From: Tetranychus cinnabarinus
Taxonomy: Eukaryota; Arthropoda; Arachnida; Trombidiformes; Tetranychidae
Direction of reading: 5' to 3'
NCBI GenBank assembly: GCA_022266195.1
Contig: WHVY01000001.1
Span: 21,638,001 to 21,702,000 of the forward strand
DNA: 64,000 nt
In this document: positions 1 to 12,700 of the stretch, one piece after another
How positions within the stretch are numbered: the stretch's first letter is position 1
Layout of the letters: each line of letters opens with the position of its first letter
The notes under the pieces: generated by a model
What the model was told of the DNA's origin: nothing
What the model saw: only the letters and a program-made list of their open reading frames with translations
Database searches by the model: none
Program-made: the position numbers and the translations under genes

Positions 1-1964
1 TGAATCCATGATAATAACCACAAGGAAAGACATTGAAATTATCGGCGAAATGTAACTTTTCTTTATTTTTTCTAATCTAAATGAGAAAATCAATAGCAAA
101 TGAACTTTAATCAGACTAAATATTTGATGCGCTTTTTGTCTTATCAATTGACACATTTTGCTGATGGAAATGTTGAACCATCATGAAACAGTAAAAGTGT
201 CTATTAAATTGTTGATGAGTTGTATTTGGCTGATAACAAGTGACAATCAAGTTAGTCAATTGTAGCGTAATAATTGGATGATGATTTGTAAAACTGATGA
301 GCAGTTAAGTGAGTGAGATGAGAGTTGAAGAAATGGAACAAGAATTGAGAATTAACCTGTTTTATTGATAATGGCAAATGATTAGTTGAGATGAAAGGTA
401 AAAATGAATTTTCACTCGACTTGAAAATGAATTTAATTCAAGTCAATCCATGCAACTGTAAACAATTCAATAACAATTAGCTGACTAAACATTGCATTAA
501 CAGTTGATTGAATCGTTTAAGGTGAATAATTTATTCGCAATTTTTGTTCAATAGCTTTTCGATTTACAAAGGAAGAGGTAGAAAAAAGTTCATCATAATT
601 TTGATTAAAAGAAATGAGAATTGCCATTTGAAAAGAAACTTTGAACCAGATTCTAATGAAAAACAGTTTTCTTCTTGTTTTTGTTTCTTCATGCTAATTT
701 CATCCAACTTGATCCGATTTTCAGACAATCTTGAAAGACTTGGATCATTTGATTGTTTAAAAATGTTGGAATAACTTTGCTAATTGAATTAAATTCCTCT
801 TTTTGTGTAAGTTAACCCTTCTTCATCATGCAAATTAACTTTGAGTTGATCGCTTTTCAAAGGAAAAAGTCATTTAATTCATTGAACTCTGTCAAAGGAG
901 GTTCTCCAAAAATCTTTTTTTATATTCCAAATGCTTAAAATACAGGAAATATAAGAATGACCTTGATGATACTGATAGAGGTCAAAGTGAAATCGACCTT
1001 GAAACCTTGCAAGTATAAGGGTCTAAAAGTTAGTCTCGAATATTCATGTTCAAGAGTTCTTTAGCTAAAAGCCAAACAGATTCTTTAGTCAAACAGATTA
1101 CAGCTTCGAGGAAAGATTCTGATGAATTTGATTTTCTTCTATGGCCTTTAACATGGACTTTAGCGTCTAATTCAATCTAAGTTTTTCGCTCAGAAGTACA
1201 GTTTTACAGAAGTCTAATGTACGAGAATGGAATCTACTATGCTGTGGCCTGCAGCAGACCCGAAAGTCGCGCACTTTAACCTTAATAATCTCAAAGACTG
1301 ATGATCTCAGACAAAAAGTGAAGGTTTTGGAGAACCTCTTTTATCCATTTTACTCAAATTTGTGAGATTCAACTTGATTCTTATTCTTATTTTTGTCTGT
1401 GAAATTTCATTTGAAAAAAGTCAAAAATTGTAGCTTTCAATCGTCGATATTTGCAAGAGAAAGATGTTGCTTTCCTTGGAAATTCAGTCAATGACTGTAA
1501 TCCATCACATTTTCATGGCATCTATCAACTGAATCTAAACCTAATTTTTGTTACATCTCTTTGAATGTTACAACTCTGCATCAAGACTGATATTTGTCTT
1601 TACTCTGTCTTGAGTAATTGAACTTTATTAGATTGCCGATGAGACATTTCAACATTTGACAGAATACAATTAAATAACTTGATCATTATGAGAATTGATT
1701 GATTCGCAAACTATTCCCATGAAAACACGTCATTTTTCACCGAATCAAACCATTCTCTTAACAATGAAACTTCAAAAATTGCGACGATTCATCAAACAGA
1801 TTAATCAGGTACAATTTAATGTTAATCGTCGATTCTCTTGCATCATTAGTTTAGAAAATAGACATTTTTCAAATTCCGTTGCTTCTACAATTTATATTGA
1901 TTGACCTTAATAAACATACAAACCATTCCACATTCAATTAGATCCAATTTAATGATGCGAATTA
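1..1964. other. Gene-free AT-rich noncoding DNA
   Basis: No exon with recognisable protein content is seen on either strand. Open frames are short and rich in F, L, I, N and K, as expected from AT-rich noise. A small GC-richer patch at about 1240-1275 stands out from its surroundings but does not extend to a convincing open frame. The interval may belong to the first intron of the receptor gene whose visible exons begin at 48815. Confidence 0.5.
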
Positions 1965-2218
1965 ATCGATTCGAAAAATCTTTTCCAATCGATTAATTAT
2001 AAAAATCGTAATCGGATCAAAAATCGAATGCAGCACATATCAACTCATCAAACAGCAACAATCAACAGCGAATAAAGAGTAATAAACAACAATAAAGAAT
2101 CACTTACTTAAGCTTCCAATATCATTTACAGCAATTAATCGATTAAAAATCGTTACACATTTACAATAATCAATTAACTTGACTCCTGAATGCAAATCGA
2201 ATGATTTTTATAATCGAT
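1965..2218. promoter_or_regulatory. Cluster of ATCGAT homeodomain-type sites
   Basis: Four exact ATCGAT hexamers lie at 1965-1970, 1988-1993, 2138-2143 and 2213-2218, several within ATTAATCGATTA-like contexts, with degenerate AATCGNA copies between them. ATCGAT is known as a Onecut/Cut-type homeodomain site and is also the core of DREF-like sites. Enhancer function is inference only. The cluster lies just left of the hAT-like element and outside its target duplication. Confidence 0.3.
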
Positions 2219-2326
2219 TTTCACTCACAATTTATTTCGGTCAATTAACATTTACAGAATATCTTATTTGATTGAAAAACCCTTTATTAAAATTTCCTTA
2301 GACGATTGGCCAGGCTTGAGCAAACT

Positions 2327-2334
2327 ATCAATAT
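2327..2334. repeat. 8-bp target site duplication, left copy
   Basis: ATCAATAT directly abuts the left terminal inverted repeat and is repeated exactly at 2827-2834, just outside the right terminus. Confidence 0.8.
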
Positions 2335-2826
2335 TAGATACCGTAGCCAGTGAAAATTAGCCGACTAGCGAGCCACTCAACTACTTTAGCGAGTCTAGTC
2401 GTGGGTTGAACAGCTAAAAGGGCTAATAGCCAAGTGCTGGCTAAAGGCTTAAGCGACTTAAAAAGTTCAAATTCTACCTTTTATTTGAAAAAAGAAGCTT
2501 CAGACAATCATTAATGGCAAAATTTTGCAAAATGAAGAATAAAAAAGGCTCCAATAATAATTCAAATTAATTCACTTTGTTTTAAGAACGTTTAAGTTAT
2601 GGAAACATTAGATCGAGCCACAATAGTTGATCAGATGTTTCACATATTTTCCCCCCTAAAGCCCCCAAAAATTTCGATTTTGTGCTAAAATTAGCTGCGC
2701 TTAGCCGATAGTTAGCCAATAAACTTGTTTCGCTCGCTAGTCGGCTAAAGTCGACTTTAGTCACGCTTTATCGGCTTTATTGGCTTTTTAGCCGATTACT
2801 AGAGTGTCGGCTGACTACGGTATCTA
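2335..2826. mobile_element. Nonautonomous hAT-like DNA transposon (MITE), 492 bp
   Basis: The ends are inverted repeats: the left end reads TAGATACCGTAGCCAG and the reverse complement of the right end reads TAGATACCGTAGTCAG, 15 of 16 identical. Both sides are flanked by the same 8-bp direct repeat ATCAATAT (2327-2334 and 2827-2834), the target duplication size typical of hAT elements. The inner 100-150 bp at each end carry many copies of GGCTAA, TAGCCGA and CTAGTCGGCTAA in both orientations, like the subterminal transposase-binding repeats of hAT elements. The centre (about 2480-2680) is AT-rich with no transposase frame, so the copy is nonautonomous. The intact target duplication and near-identical ends suggest a fairly recent insertion. 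Confidence 0.82.
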
Positions 2827-2834
2827 ATCAATAT
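2827..2834. repeat. 8-bp target site duplication, right copy
   Basis: ATCAATAT directly abuts the right terminal inverted repeat and matches 2327-2334 exactly. Confidence 0.8.
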
Positions 2835-3250
2835 TCATCAAAATTAAAAATTGCGGAAGAGTTTCAGATTTACTTAGGCTAGCGGGTCTTTCAAATAGCA
2901 TTTATAGATTGAATGCGGTTCAAGTGAACATTACATGATTTATTTTTGGAATGAATGAAAAAGCAAAAGCAAAAAGCTTTATAAGCCTGAGCGCTTAAAA
3001 GATCACAAATGTTCTGAATTTTGAAATTGACGAATTAATGGTTTCAACATGAAAATAAAGTGTCGTAAAGTAATTAACTTGTTAACAATTTGATTATTGT
3101 AAAAGAATAAGAAAAAGAAAGGAAAAGTAAATAGCAATTTTGAAGATATTCAAGTTAATAGTGATACTATTAGATTGATGTTGAGTGTTTCTGGTTGAAA
3201 AAATAATGAATTTAAGGTCAACTTAGTTTGATGAGAATGTGATTGTGATA

Positions 3251-3265
3251 ATGATGATGATGATG
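3251..3265. repeat. (ATG)n microsatellite
   Basis: Five consecutive ATG units, one of many ATC/ATG-type trinucleotide runs in the noncoding part of the window. Confidence 0.75.
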
Positions 3266-6200
3266 GAGCTTTGTCTCACTGTTTTTTAAAAGATTTAATA
3301 TAAAATAACAACAAGGGAAAAGGCAGGGAAGGAAGGGAAGGAAAATCAAATAAGCTTAAAAGGTTTTAACTTAAGTTGCAAGTTAAATGTTGCTAACCTT
3401 AATTTTTGTGCACTTTTTGCTTCAATTCATTTTAATTTACTGGACTTGAAATTACTTTCACTTAATCTTAACTTTAACCAACATCTTCATCATTTCAACT
3501 TTACTCTTTATCTTCACCATTTTCATCTCAATATTTCATTTAAAACTTTTCAAAATGGCTTTACTTTTTTGTCAACTTTTATTATCGCCAACAAATTAAT
3601 GTCTCTAATTATGGACATTAACTTGTTATCAACTTAATACCAAACCAATTTCACAAATAAAACCACAAAAAATTCCCAACCAAAATCTTGGACATTTAGA
3701 AGCTCAACTCGACTGATCACTCAAATTTATCATCCAATACTTATCAGATCACATTTGTTTTCGACTCAAAATTCATATCGATAAATGTCGAGTTACAAAA
3801 AGTTTCAGATTCAATCGAAAATTAAATTCGTTTGCAAAATCCAAAAGATTATCGATATTTTGTCAGAACTTTTAATTGTTGATTAAAATGTATTTTTTGC
3901 TTCTTTGCGAGAAACAGATGAATGGCTATTTTTATGAACAAAATTGATCTTCGATCACGAATAATATTTTCTCAGAATTGATCAGTTTATTTTTGTTTCG
4001 ATTTTATTAAAAAAGTTGATTATTTTTATGAAGGAAAATTGTTATCATTTTTTTTATTGCGAATGAAATGTAAACGGAAAATTGTAAATTGAACACAATT
4101 TATTGGGTTTCCTTTTGGTTCCCTGAATTCACATGAAACTTCATTGTTATGATAAAAATTACACTGGATTGACCTTGTATTTTGAAGTGATGACCTTTTC
4201 CTTGGATGATAACAAGAGTAACAACAATGTTAATGTTGAATAGATATAAGTTGGACTTTTGGTCAAAATAATGAATGTCATTGAATTGATCATCATCATG
4301 CGGCAGATAATCTTTTATCTTCATTCAGTGTTTGCTGTTTTTAGAGGCTAACATCTACAGACTATTTATTAATGGTTGACTAGCTTTTTGCAATCGATTT
4401 GGTGAGGATCAGAAAGGATGATAATGATGATAACAAAAATACGAAGATGATTGTTCACTTTCACCATGTTCATCATCATCATTTTCATCTCTTTTACCAA
4501 GATGATTCCATTGTTGTAGTGAGTAAAGCAAAAACTGTAACCCATTATATGTGCTAGTTGCATCAACATCCGTAACAATCATATCATGATAGCAATAAAC
4601 AAGAATGGCAAACAAATACAAGTTAACATTGCTCATGATGAGAGGACAGAAGATTGGAGAGAAAAAATCAAATCAAAAATATAAATTTCAAGTGCAATGA
4701 TGTGGAAGACAAAAAGCAAGAAAACGATAAACACGGAAATGGAAAACTGGGAGGGAAAAGTCCCAGCATCGAGATAGCAAAGACGATAATGGAACTTCCC
4801 AGAACTGAGAATTCGATATCAGTTACTGTCAGCCGACAAAATTCATGGAATGTCTCAATTTACTCAATATAATAAAAGCGAAAATAAACTTCGAAATTCG
4901 GACTTCTATGTTCAGATCAATTAAGAAGAGTTGATGAATAATTTTGCGTTTGTTTTATTCCTAACTGTGAGTAAAAAGCTCAAGACTGGGAGTGAACTTT
5001 AGGATGTGGAGCTAAATAAGAAATTATTTTCTGAACAAAGTGTAAAAAAGTTAGTTTCATTGATCTTGAACTTTTCGAATAAAGACAAAGGTTCTTAACC
5101 ATCTTTGCATAATCCTACTCTTCATAATATCATATATCATTCCATGTTTCCTTTTATCTATCATGGAATGAACACGTTTCACTTTCCTCGTTCTCTTTGC
5201 TCATCTTTTCATCTGCTTTGTGTTTCTTTCATCTTACAAAGTTTCTGTTTTCGATCAGCTTCACTCCAATTTTGTTATCTTTTACTTGCTGGTAAATGAA
5301 AAATTCATTCAAGTAATAAATATGTAAAGAAAATTAATTATCGATGGATAATCTGAAAACTCAATAGATAAGCTATTGAAAATATCAATATTCAGAATTT
5401 AATTACACTTTGCTATCCGATCAAGTTGAGTAATGAAATGAATTTCGAAACAAAAATTTCAATCAACTCTAAATAAGTTTCCTATTCAATACTAGATTTC
5501 ATTATTGATAACATCAAAAGATTATGATTAACTCGCAAGTTATAATTTACATTCCGAGTTTTCCTCAACTTTGGTCTTTAAGAAATGAAAATTGCTTCTA
5601 AAATCTTCAAAAGAACTGAAAACTTCATGAATATTGAAAAATGACTCAACTCCAATCTTGATCATAATTAATTGCAATAAAACTTCCATTCCACAAACAT
5701 TGCTTTCTGTGATAAAAATATTTGCATTTGAATGGTGAACAGCATACGAACTATCAGATAATGAAAATAAAATAAAGAGCATTCTGTAAATGATATCGAG
5801 CTTCATTATTTTCATCTTTCATCTGAAATATGAGCTTCTTATCTTGTCATATTGATAAGCAAAATAATTTGAAAATGAACCGCAAAGCAGAAATGATGAA
5901 AAAAGAAACAAAATTGTAACATTTCAGGTTCAACTTGATAAAGACAATGAGTCTCAATGAGATAGACGATAAAAAATAACAATTGAAGGGAATCCAGTTG
6001 AAGGTATAATAATATTTTAAGGTTGACAGAATGATATTTGAGGAAAGTAATAGTCACTGACTGGGAGTATGGAATGAAGATGAACTGGATTTTCATTTGT
6101 AACTCAACCTTGCTCGAGAAATGATTGTAGAAAGGATAACGAACCAAGAGAAGAAAAAAAATGGTAAAAGTATTCAGAATAGAGTGAGATTCGATGATCG

Positions 6201-9200
6201 ATTAATTGTCGACTTTTTTTCTCTCTCCTTTTGCTACTTTATCCTGTGATTCTGTCTCTAATAATTTATGATCAATGTATAATTCATCAGGAATAAGCTT
6301 AAATCTCTCTTGGTCTTGTTCAAAGATGAATTAGAAGTTGAAAAGGAAGAAAGAAATGAATCAAACACAAGATGATGGTCAACATGAAATGGTGAAAATG
6401 GTTATTCCCTATCAACAGCTAATGAATGGAAAATGTTTTTTTCTCTTTTCTCCCCAATTCTACCTTTCATTATCATTTTTTCTTGTTTCATTCAGAGAAG
6501 TTCATTTATCATTTAAATGCTGGCCATTTGAATGTCATTGATAGTCAAAGTTATCGAGCAAAGAGATTTTTATTCTTGAAAGATTCAAAAGTTTCATTAA
6601 AAAGATTAATCTTTAGTTCCAAGTCTGAACGTTTTTCAATCATTAATTATCAAGTTAATCAAAGGTCAGTCTTGAGCTTTGAGTCTGACCTTTGTAATTG
6701 GCAATTGAAATGTAAATGAAAAATGAAAAGATTTGAATGGAAAAAGATTTTTCCATATTTCGCTGTTTTCCAATTCAATGTTATTAATGATAATGATGAA
6801 GTTGCCTGAGTGATTGTCAGTTGATCACAAAATTGAAGCAAAAAGAGATTACAATTGTAAGTAAATTGAATAAGTTGAATAATCAAAGTATTGAATGAAA
6901 GGGAAGATGAAATTTGGTCTTCAAACCATTGATCAACAAATGAAGATGAGAGAAGGAATGAGAAGATGAAGATGAACAATCCGATTAAGGGTTTTCAATG
7001 GGAATGAGAAGACAATGAATGAAAGACAAAAAAGTAAATTCAGTAAAGGAAGATGGATGAAGATGGCGACAAAAAAGACAATGATAAATAGATGGATAAC
7101 CATAGAGACAGAAAAAGATAATCAGTTCCTTTGAGTTGAGTGCATGTTAATCTTGGGAATTGTTATTGGATTGCTTTTGCTTGATGCTTGTAAATCACAA
7201 GAAATAATGTTTAATGTAAATCATTTTAAAAGAGAAAAGACGAAGAGAAAAAAAACGGAAAATCATTTATTCAAATCATTTCCACATGAAATTGATTCAA
7301 CGAAACTCTTGTTATTTAGCGAAATTCAAAACATAATGAATTCGATGACAAAATGAACTTTCAACTACATAAATGGATAGTTCGTTTAAACATCTTTAGT
7401 CTAAATATCAAAGTCACTTTGATCGAACTTTTTGGTTTAATTTTTCTCGATTAAATTACGATTCGTAATTGTGATTTATGGTTTTATGTCTGAGAAGCGA
7501 TTTCGCGATTTGATATTAAATTGTTTTCAAGTTTATTTGCTTTTGTAAACAGTTTTTGAACAGTTGAGTCTTGCTTTGAATATTGATCTGAAAATTGTTT
7601 TTTTTGGGATTTCATGTTTTCTTATTCCAATATTATTACAATTTGACCAAAAATATTGACCGAAAATTTTAATGCCTTTAAGCGTTTAAAGGGAAAATAT
7701 CGTGAATAGAATAAAGATTTCGAGAAACTCGTTTCTTGTTTATCTGAATATTTGGAAATGCTGGGAATTGCTTTTCTCTCTTTGCCTTTTCTCTTTAAAC
7801 AAGTGAACATGAATGAAACATGGATAAAGAATTTTCACGATTCCATCTGAGGAACAGTTTAACCACAGAAATAAATTTGGTGATAACCTTGTTGAAGATA
7901 ATCTGATGGAATTTTTCAAGTTGCAAGTGATGATGATAACAAGATGCTGGAAATGTCAAGTAAACTCGGTAAAGAAAAGATGAGACTAATTCTGTAGCGA
8001 TAAAGAGTAAAGATAGCAAAATAAAGGTAACAATTGTCAAGGTGTCAGAATGTTGTTCTAACTGAGAAAAAGCAAAATGAGCCAAAAGTGTCTGCTTTGG
8101 AACACCTTGATATTCGAAGAGCGAAAAGAGGAAAATTTTCTTCATCACTTGAAGATTCACTTTTTTCTCGAGTGAAACTTGTAAAGAAGCAAGTAAAGAA
8201 CCGGTAAAGAGTTAAAATGAGAAAGATGATGATGGAAGGAGAACCTTTTGTGACATTCCTTTTTGATGTTGGCAGAATGTTTCAACTCCCAATTTTATCA
8301 TCTTTTCTGCTTCTTTTTTTCCTTCCCAGGCTGAAGAGTAAAATAATATTTATTTGAGTTAGAAGAAGAAGAAGAAAAGAAAACAAATTATCCTTCTTTG
8401 TCTGCTTAGAATGGTTGAAATGAAGATAACTTTGACTCTCTCATAACTACTTACGATGATGATAGAAGAAAAAAGAAGAGACAATTTCACTTATTCTGAT
8501 TTTCTTTTCTTCTCTCATTCTTTTTCTCTAACTGTTATCATTTCACTCCCAGTTTCTATTTACTCCAAGAGTTATAGACAAATCCATCAAGAGTTATTCA
8601 CTTTCAACTCTCGATCCAAATTTTCATTCAAGATCATTTCTCTCATCCATATCATCAACAATAATCATCATTATCGCCCTCTTGATCATCTTTGTTTGCA
8701 AATTACTCGAGTTCAATTAACAGTTTAAACAGAAACAGCAACTTTCCTTCAAGTATTAATGTTTTACTTTTGCACCTTTTCATTGTTTTACATTTTCACT
8801 CAATTATTTTCATTGAAGAAAAATTAATAACTTGAACTGTAATTAAAAGTTTTAAGTGAATGGTAAACATGGAAATTCTGAAGTTGATGATCGACTTTGA
8901 ATAAAAGCAGAAATGTTTTTCTTCTCGATTCAGGTTAATATTCATAATCTATTAGTTGAATTGACTTTTGTAAAGAATCGAGAACTTTTTTCTTCTTTTT
9001 TCAAGTTTTTCATCTTTTGCTTCTTCTTTTGTAGACTGTTTATTGTCAAGAGACTCTTTATATTTTACATCTTTTCATGTTGACCTTTTTTCCAATTTTT
9101 ATTCATCGAAACTGAGCAGCCTTCATGGACATTGAAAGTTATCGAATCATGATGAAAGAAGAGAAGAATGAAGCCAATAATGCTCTTGATGGTATCAATA

Positions 9201-9734
9201 ATGATAAGGTTACAATGATTAAGAACAATTTCTTATTCAGCTGAGAAAAGATGGAAATGACGGAAAAAAGGAAAATGTGTAAAGATTGTGAATTTGGATG
9301 AAAATCGTGGAGTTGGGTGATTCATGGTGATGATGAGTGATAATATTGCTGGAGAAGATGAGGAAAAGTGAAATATTAGAACACACATTAAGAGCAACTT
9401 TTTTTCTTCTTCTTCTTTTGGGTGAACAAGAGAAGGCTAAACATGTTCATGGGAAGATGGTGAAGATAAAGGAAAAGATGTAAATGTGAATCATTCATCT
9501 TCACCCTTAAAGGAAAGCTTAATGGTCTAAAGCTCAGATGATTATCTTCCTCAACATGATGATCGCTTTTGTGCTCTTCCTCTCTGTTGATAACAATAAC
9601 AACAAGAAATAAAAACCATTTGTCTCATTACTTTTTGTATAAATACACAAACACAAATGAACACACTTGAAGCTCTCATCATCTTTCGCTCAATGCTTTT
9701 TACATCTTCATTTGTACTCTTTCTTTGTGATAAC

Positions 9735-9769
9735 TTTCACTCCCAAGGGTTCAACATAAGGGAGTGAAA
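9735..9769. repeat. Perfect inverted repeat TTTCACTCCC / GGGAGTGAAA
   Basis: Two 10-base arms (9735-9744 and 9760-9769) are exact reverse complements separated by 15 bases. Each arm contains CACTCCC, the core of the octamer that recurs through this desert. It could be a paired binding site for a dimeric factor or a small hairpin. No Rho-independent terminator is meant, since this is eukaryotic DNA. Confidence 0.6.
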
Positions 9770-12700
9770 ATGCGATTTTCTGATTATTTTCTCTTTTCTA
9801 TTTAATCTTTTGGAAACTTTGATCAAGAGTTTAACAAAAATATGATCAAATCTTGCGATACTTTAAACGTCCAAATAAAACAAAAGTCTTTTTTTCTCCA
9901 GAAAATAATTTAAATCCATTTACTTTTTCACCTAAAAATTGTCATTTCACTTGAAATGCATAGAAATTTTTCTTCTGTTTTCATCTGGAAAACTGGTCAA
10001 CATGAGAAATAAAATTATTGTTTCTTTTCTCGTCTTATTTTAGTTGAATGTTTGAAATGAAAAATGATGAAAGATGAAAAAAAGAAAGAAAAGGACAAAA
10101 ATTCAGAACCCAAGGAAAGAATGGGAAAAGAAAGGAAAAACTGTGATAATATGAAGAAGAGAGTAAAGTTGAAAATAACAAAATCAATAAAATCAATGAA
10201 GATAAAAGTGACATTTGTCAAGCGAAAGCAAAGATTTTCATTCTTCTTGCCTTCGCTCTTCATCATCTTTCCTTTCTGATCGTCTTTACTCTTCAACGTT
10301 GGTCAAGCTTAAATTGATGGCAAAAGATTTGGTCAAAACCATTTGATTCGCGATAATCTTCTTGCCAATCCTGTACCTTTTTTACCTCATCCTCTTCATC
10401 CTCATCTTGTTTCCCATCTCACGAAGATTCAGAAAGCAAGAAATCTTTCTTTTCGCAATTTTTTGTCTTTCTCAAACAATCACTTTCAAGGAAAGGGTAA
10501 GAACATCTCGATTTTGTCCAGAAGTGACCATCAAAAATTCGTTTCCATTTCATACTCAATTACCTTTTACATCGTTTGTTTGCTCTCACCTGTCAACTCT
10601 TCAGTCGCCAGTTTCAGGCCAAATGGTTTTCCTTTAATTATCATCATTACATGGTTCGACAATATTCAACCCTTAAATCAATTATAATCTGAAGTTCGAG
10701 CGAAAGTTTTTCTCTTTTCAATTTTTTTCCTTTTCTTTTCAACTTTACAATCGATATTAATCGATATTGTGAATAACAAGGGAAAAATTGATATCAAAGA
10801 AAATATTTTTGTTGGAAAAGAACTTTTTTTCCATTCTTTTTGACCTCAACTTAGGCTGATGAGAATTTTTTGCTTTTCATGTTTTCCAAGATTGAAATTC
10901 AGAGTTAAATTCTCATTTCTACTGGAAACTTGAGCTGCTTTTTTATTACTATTATTTGCAGTTTGATCATCATTATCAATACACGTAAGTTTTGTAGTTG
11001 CATTTAACCTGAAAATTGTTAGGTAAGGGAAGGGAAAAGTTCAAACAAAAATGCTTTTTCCATGTTATTTGAGAAGCAGAGAGAGAAAAAAAGTTCGAGT
11101 TTTTTTCTCTTTTCCACGAGTAATTCATTTTCACGTTTGATCAAATCTTGATTAACATTGTTAGTTGAATGAGTGAAGAAAAATAAATAAACTGAAATGT
11201 TTGAGAAGTAAAAGTAAAATACAATCAACTAGATGAGATGGAATAGAGTCACGAAAATGAGGTAAACGAAAAAAAACATTGAATGATGAATTTCACAGAA
11301 TGGCATGTTGATTGCATGGAGAGACATTTAATTATTGTTAATTATGTCAACTGTTGGTTCATTGAATGGGTTGCAATTTGTATACGATTGGTAAGGTAAA
11401 CAGTGAAACTAATAAAGACACGAATAATCAAATAACTGACATTGAATCCAATGAAACAGTTTCATTGATCATAACTTTATCACAATCGACAATGTTTTTT
11501 GCAGATTCGTGTGTTTGTTCAACTCGAGTTTGATTGAACGAAAAATCCATTTTCCAAAGTTCGCGATCGAAACATTCGATTATCACGTTACAAACATTAT
11601 TTGCTTTTAAACTCTTCGTGAATACATTTCATTTCATCGGTTTCTCATTGAATTCAGGTCAAAGATTTTCTTGGATTTTATGGAAAATCTGAAAAATAGA
11701 AAATGAATTTCGTGGAGAATCTGATTTCTGAATTTCTCATTGGAAGTTCATCAATTCGAAGTTTCACACATCGAGTACGTGTAGATGTTGTTTACAGGCG
11801 TAATGGATAAAGAACTTTTTGTATAATCAATTCGAAATGATGTTTCTATGAAACGATTATTTCGATTTGAATTTGAATTTTATTTTGTTTTCAATTGCAA
11901 CAAGATTCTAATAGCACTGACACTTTGATATCATTTTTTTTCTCCCTTTTAATGGTTCAATGGAGAATGAAAATTTTCATGAGATTTTGTTTTCATTCTC
12001 ATTCTTTCCATTTCTTTGACACGCAAATTGAACCATATTTTTGCACATTCATTGATATCTTTTAAAGAATCATGCAAAGCAAATATTTTTTACTGATTCA
12101 CTTTCAGGGTTTCCATCTTTACAATTTCAGGTTTAATTTGAAAGTTTGAAGCAACAAAATGATGGCATGAACAAGTTTGAGCTGTGATTGGGAAAAGAGT
12201 ACAAAATTTAGTTCAATTTAACCATTTTTACTCTCAACTGTTGATAGGCAATTGATTTTCATTTTCATGTAAATTTTTCTCCGTCTTCTGTCAATTAACT
12301 ATTAAATATTCAATTTTTATTGAATAAATTGTCTAATACAAATACAACATAATTGTTAACTTGTTCATACATTATTACAGTTTCCATGGAAACACTGGGA
12401 ATGCAATCTGACAGATATTGCTATTTTTATTATCATTATTATCATTTCTTTTGTCGACACAAAATTCAAGCCACGAGAAGCCTTTCGATTTATTATTGTA
12501 TCTGTGAAGATAAAGAACTGCTAATAATAATAGATTTTTCATCCAAGTTTTTTCTTCTCTCAAAATTCATTCATTCTTCATGATAAAGCAATAATTGGAA
12601 ATGTTTCCCAATCTTCATGTTTCCTCCTTAAATCACTTTGATTGACAATCATGAGCCAAAGGTGATATCATGTAATGCACTCAATTGAAATAAAAGTTTA

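Noticed and set aside
8456..8728. 90-codon plus-strand frame
   Set aside because: Pyrimidine-rich low-complexity DNA gives S/F/L/I/H-rich translation without any motif.
10015..10296. Overlapping open frames on both strands (K/E-rich on plus, F/S-rich on minus)
   Set aside because: A purine-rich plus strand lacks stops by composition; the two frames mirror each other.
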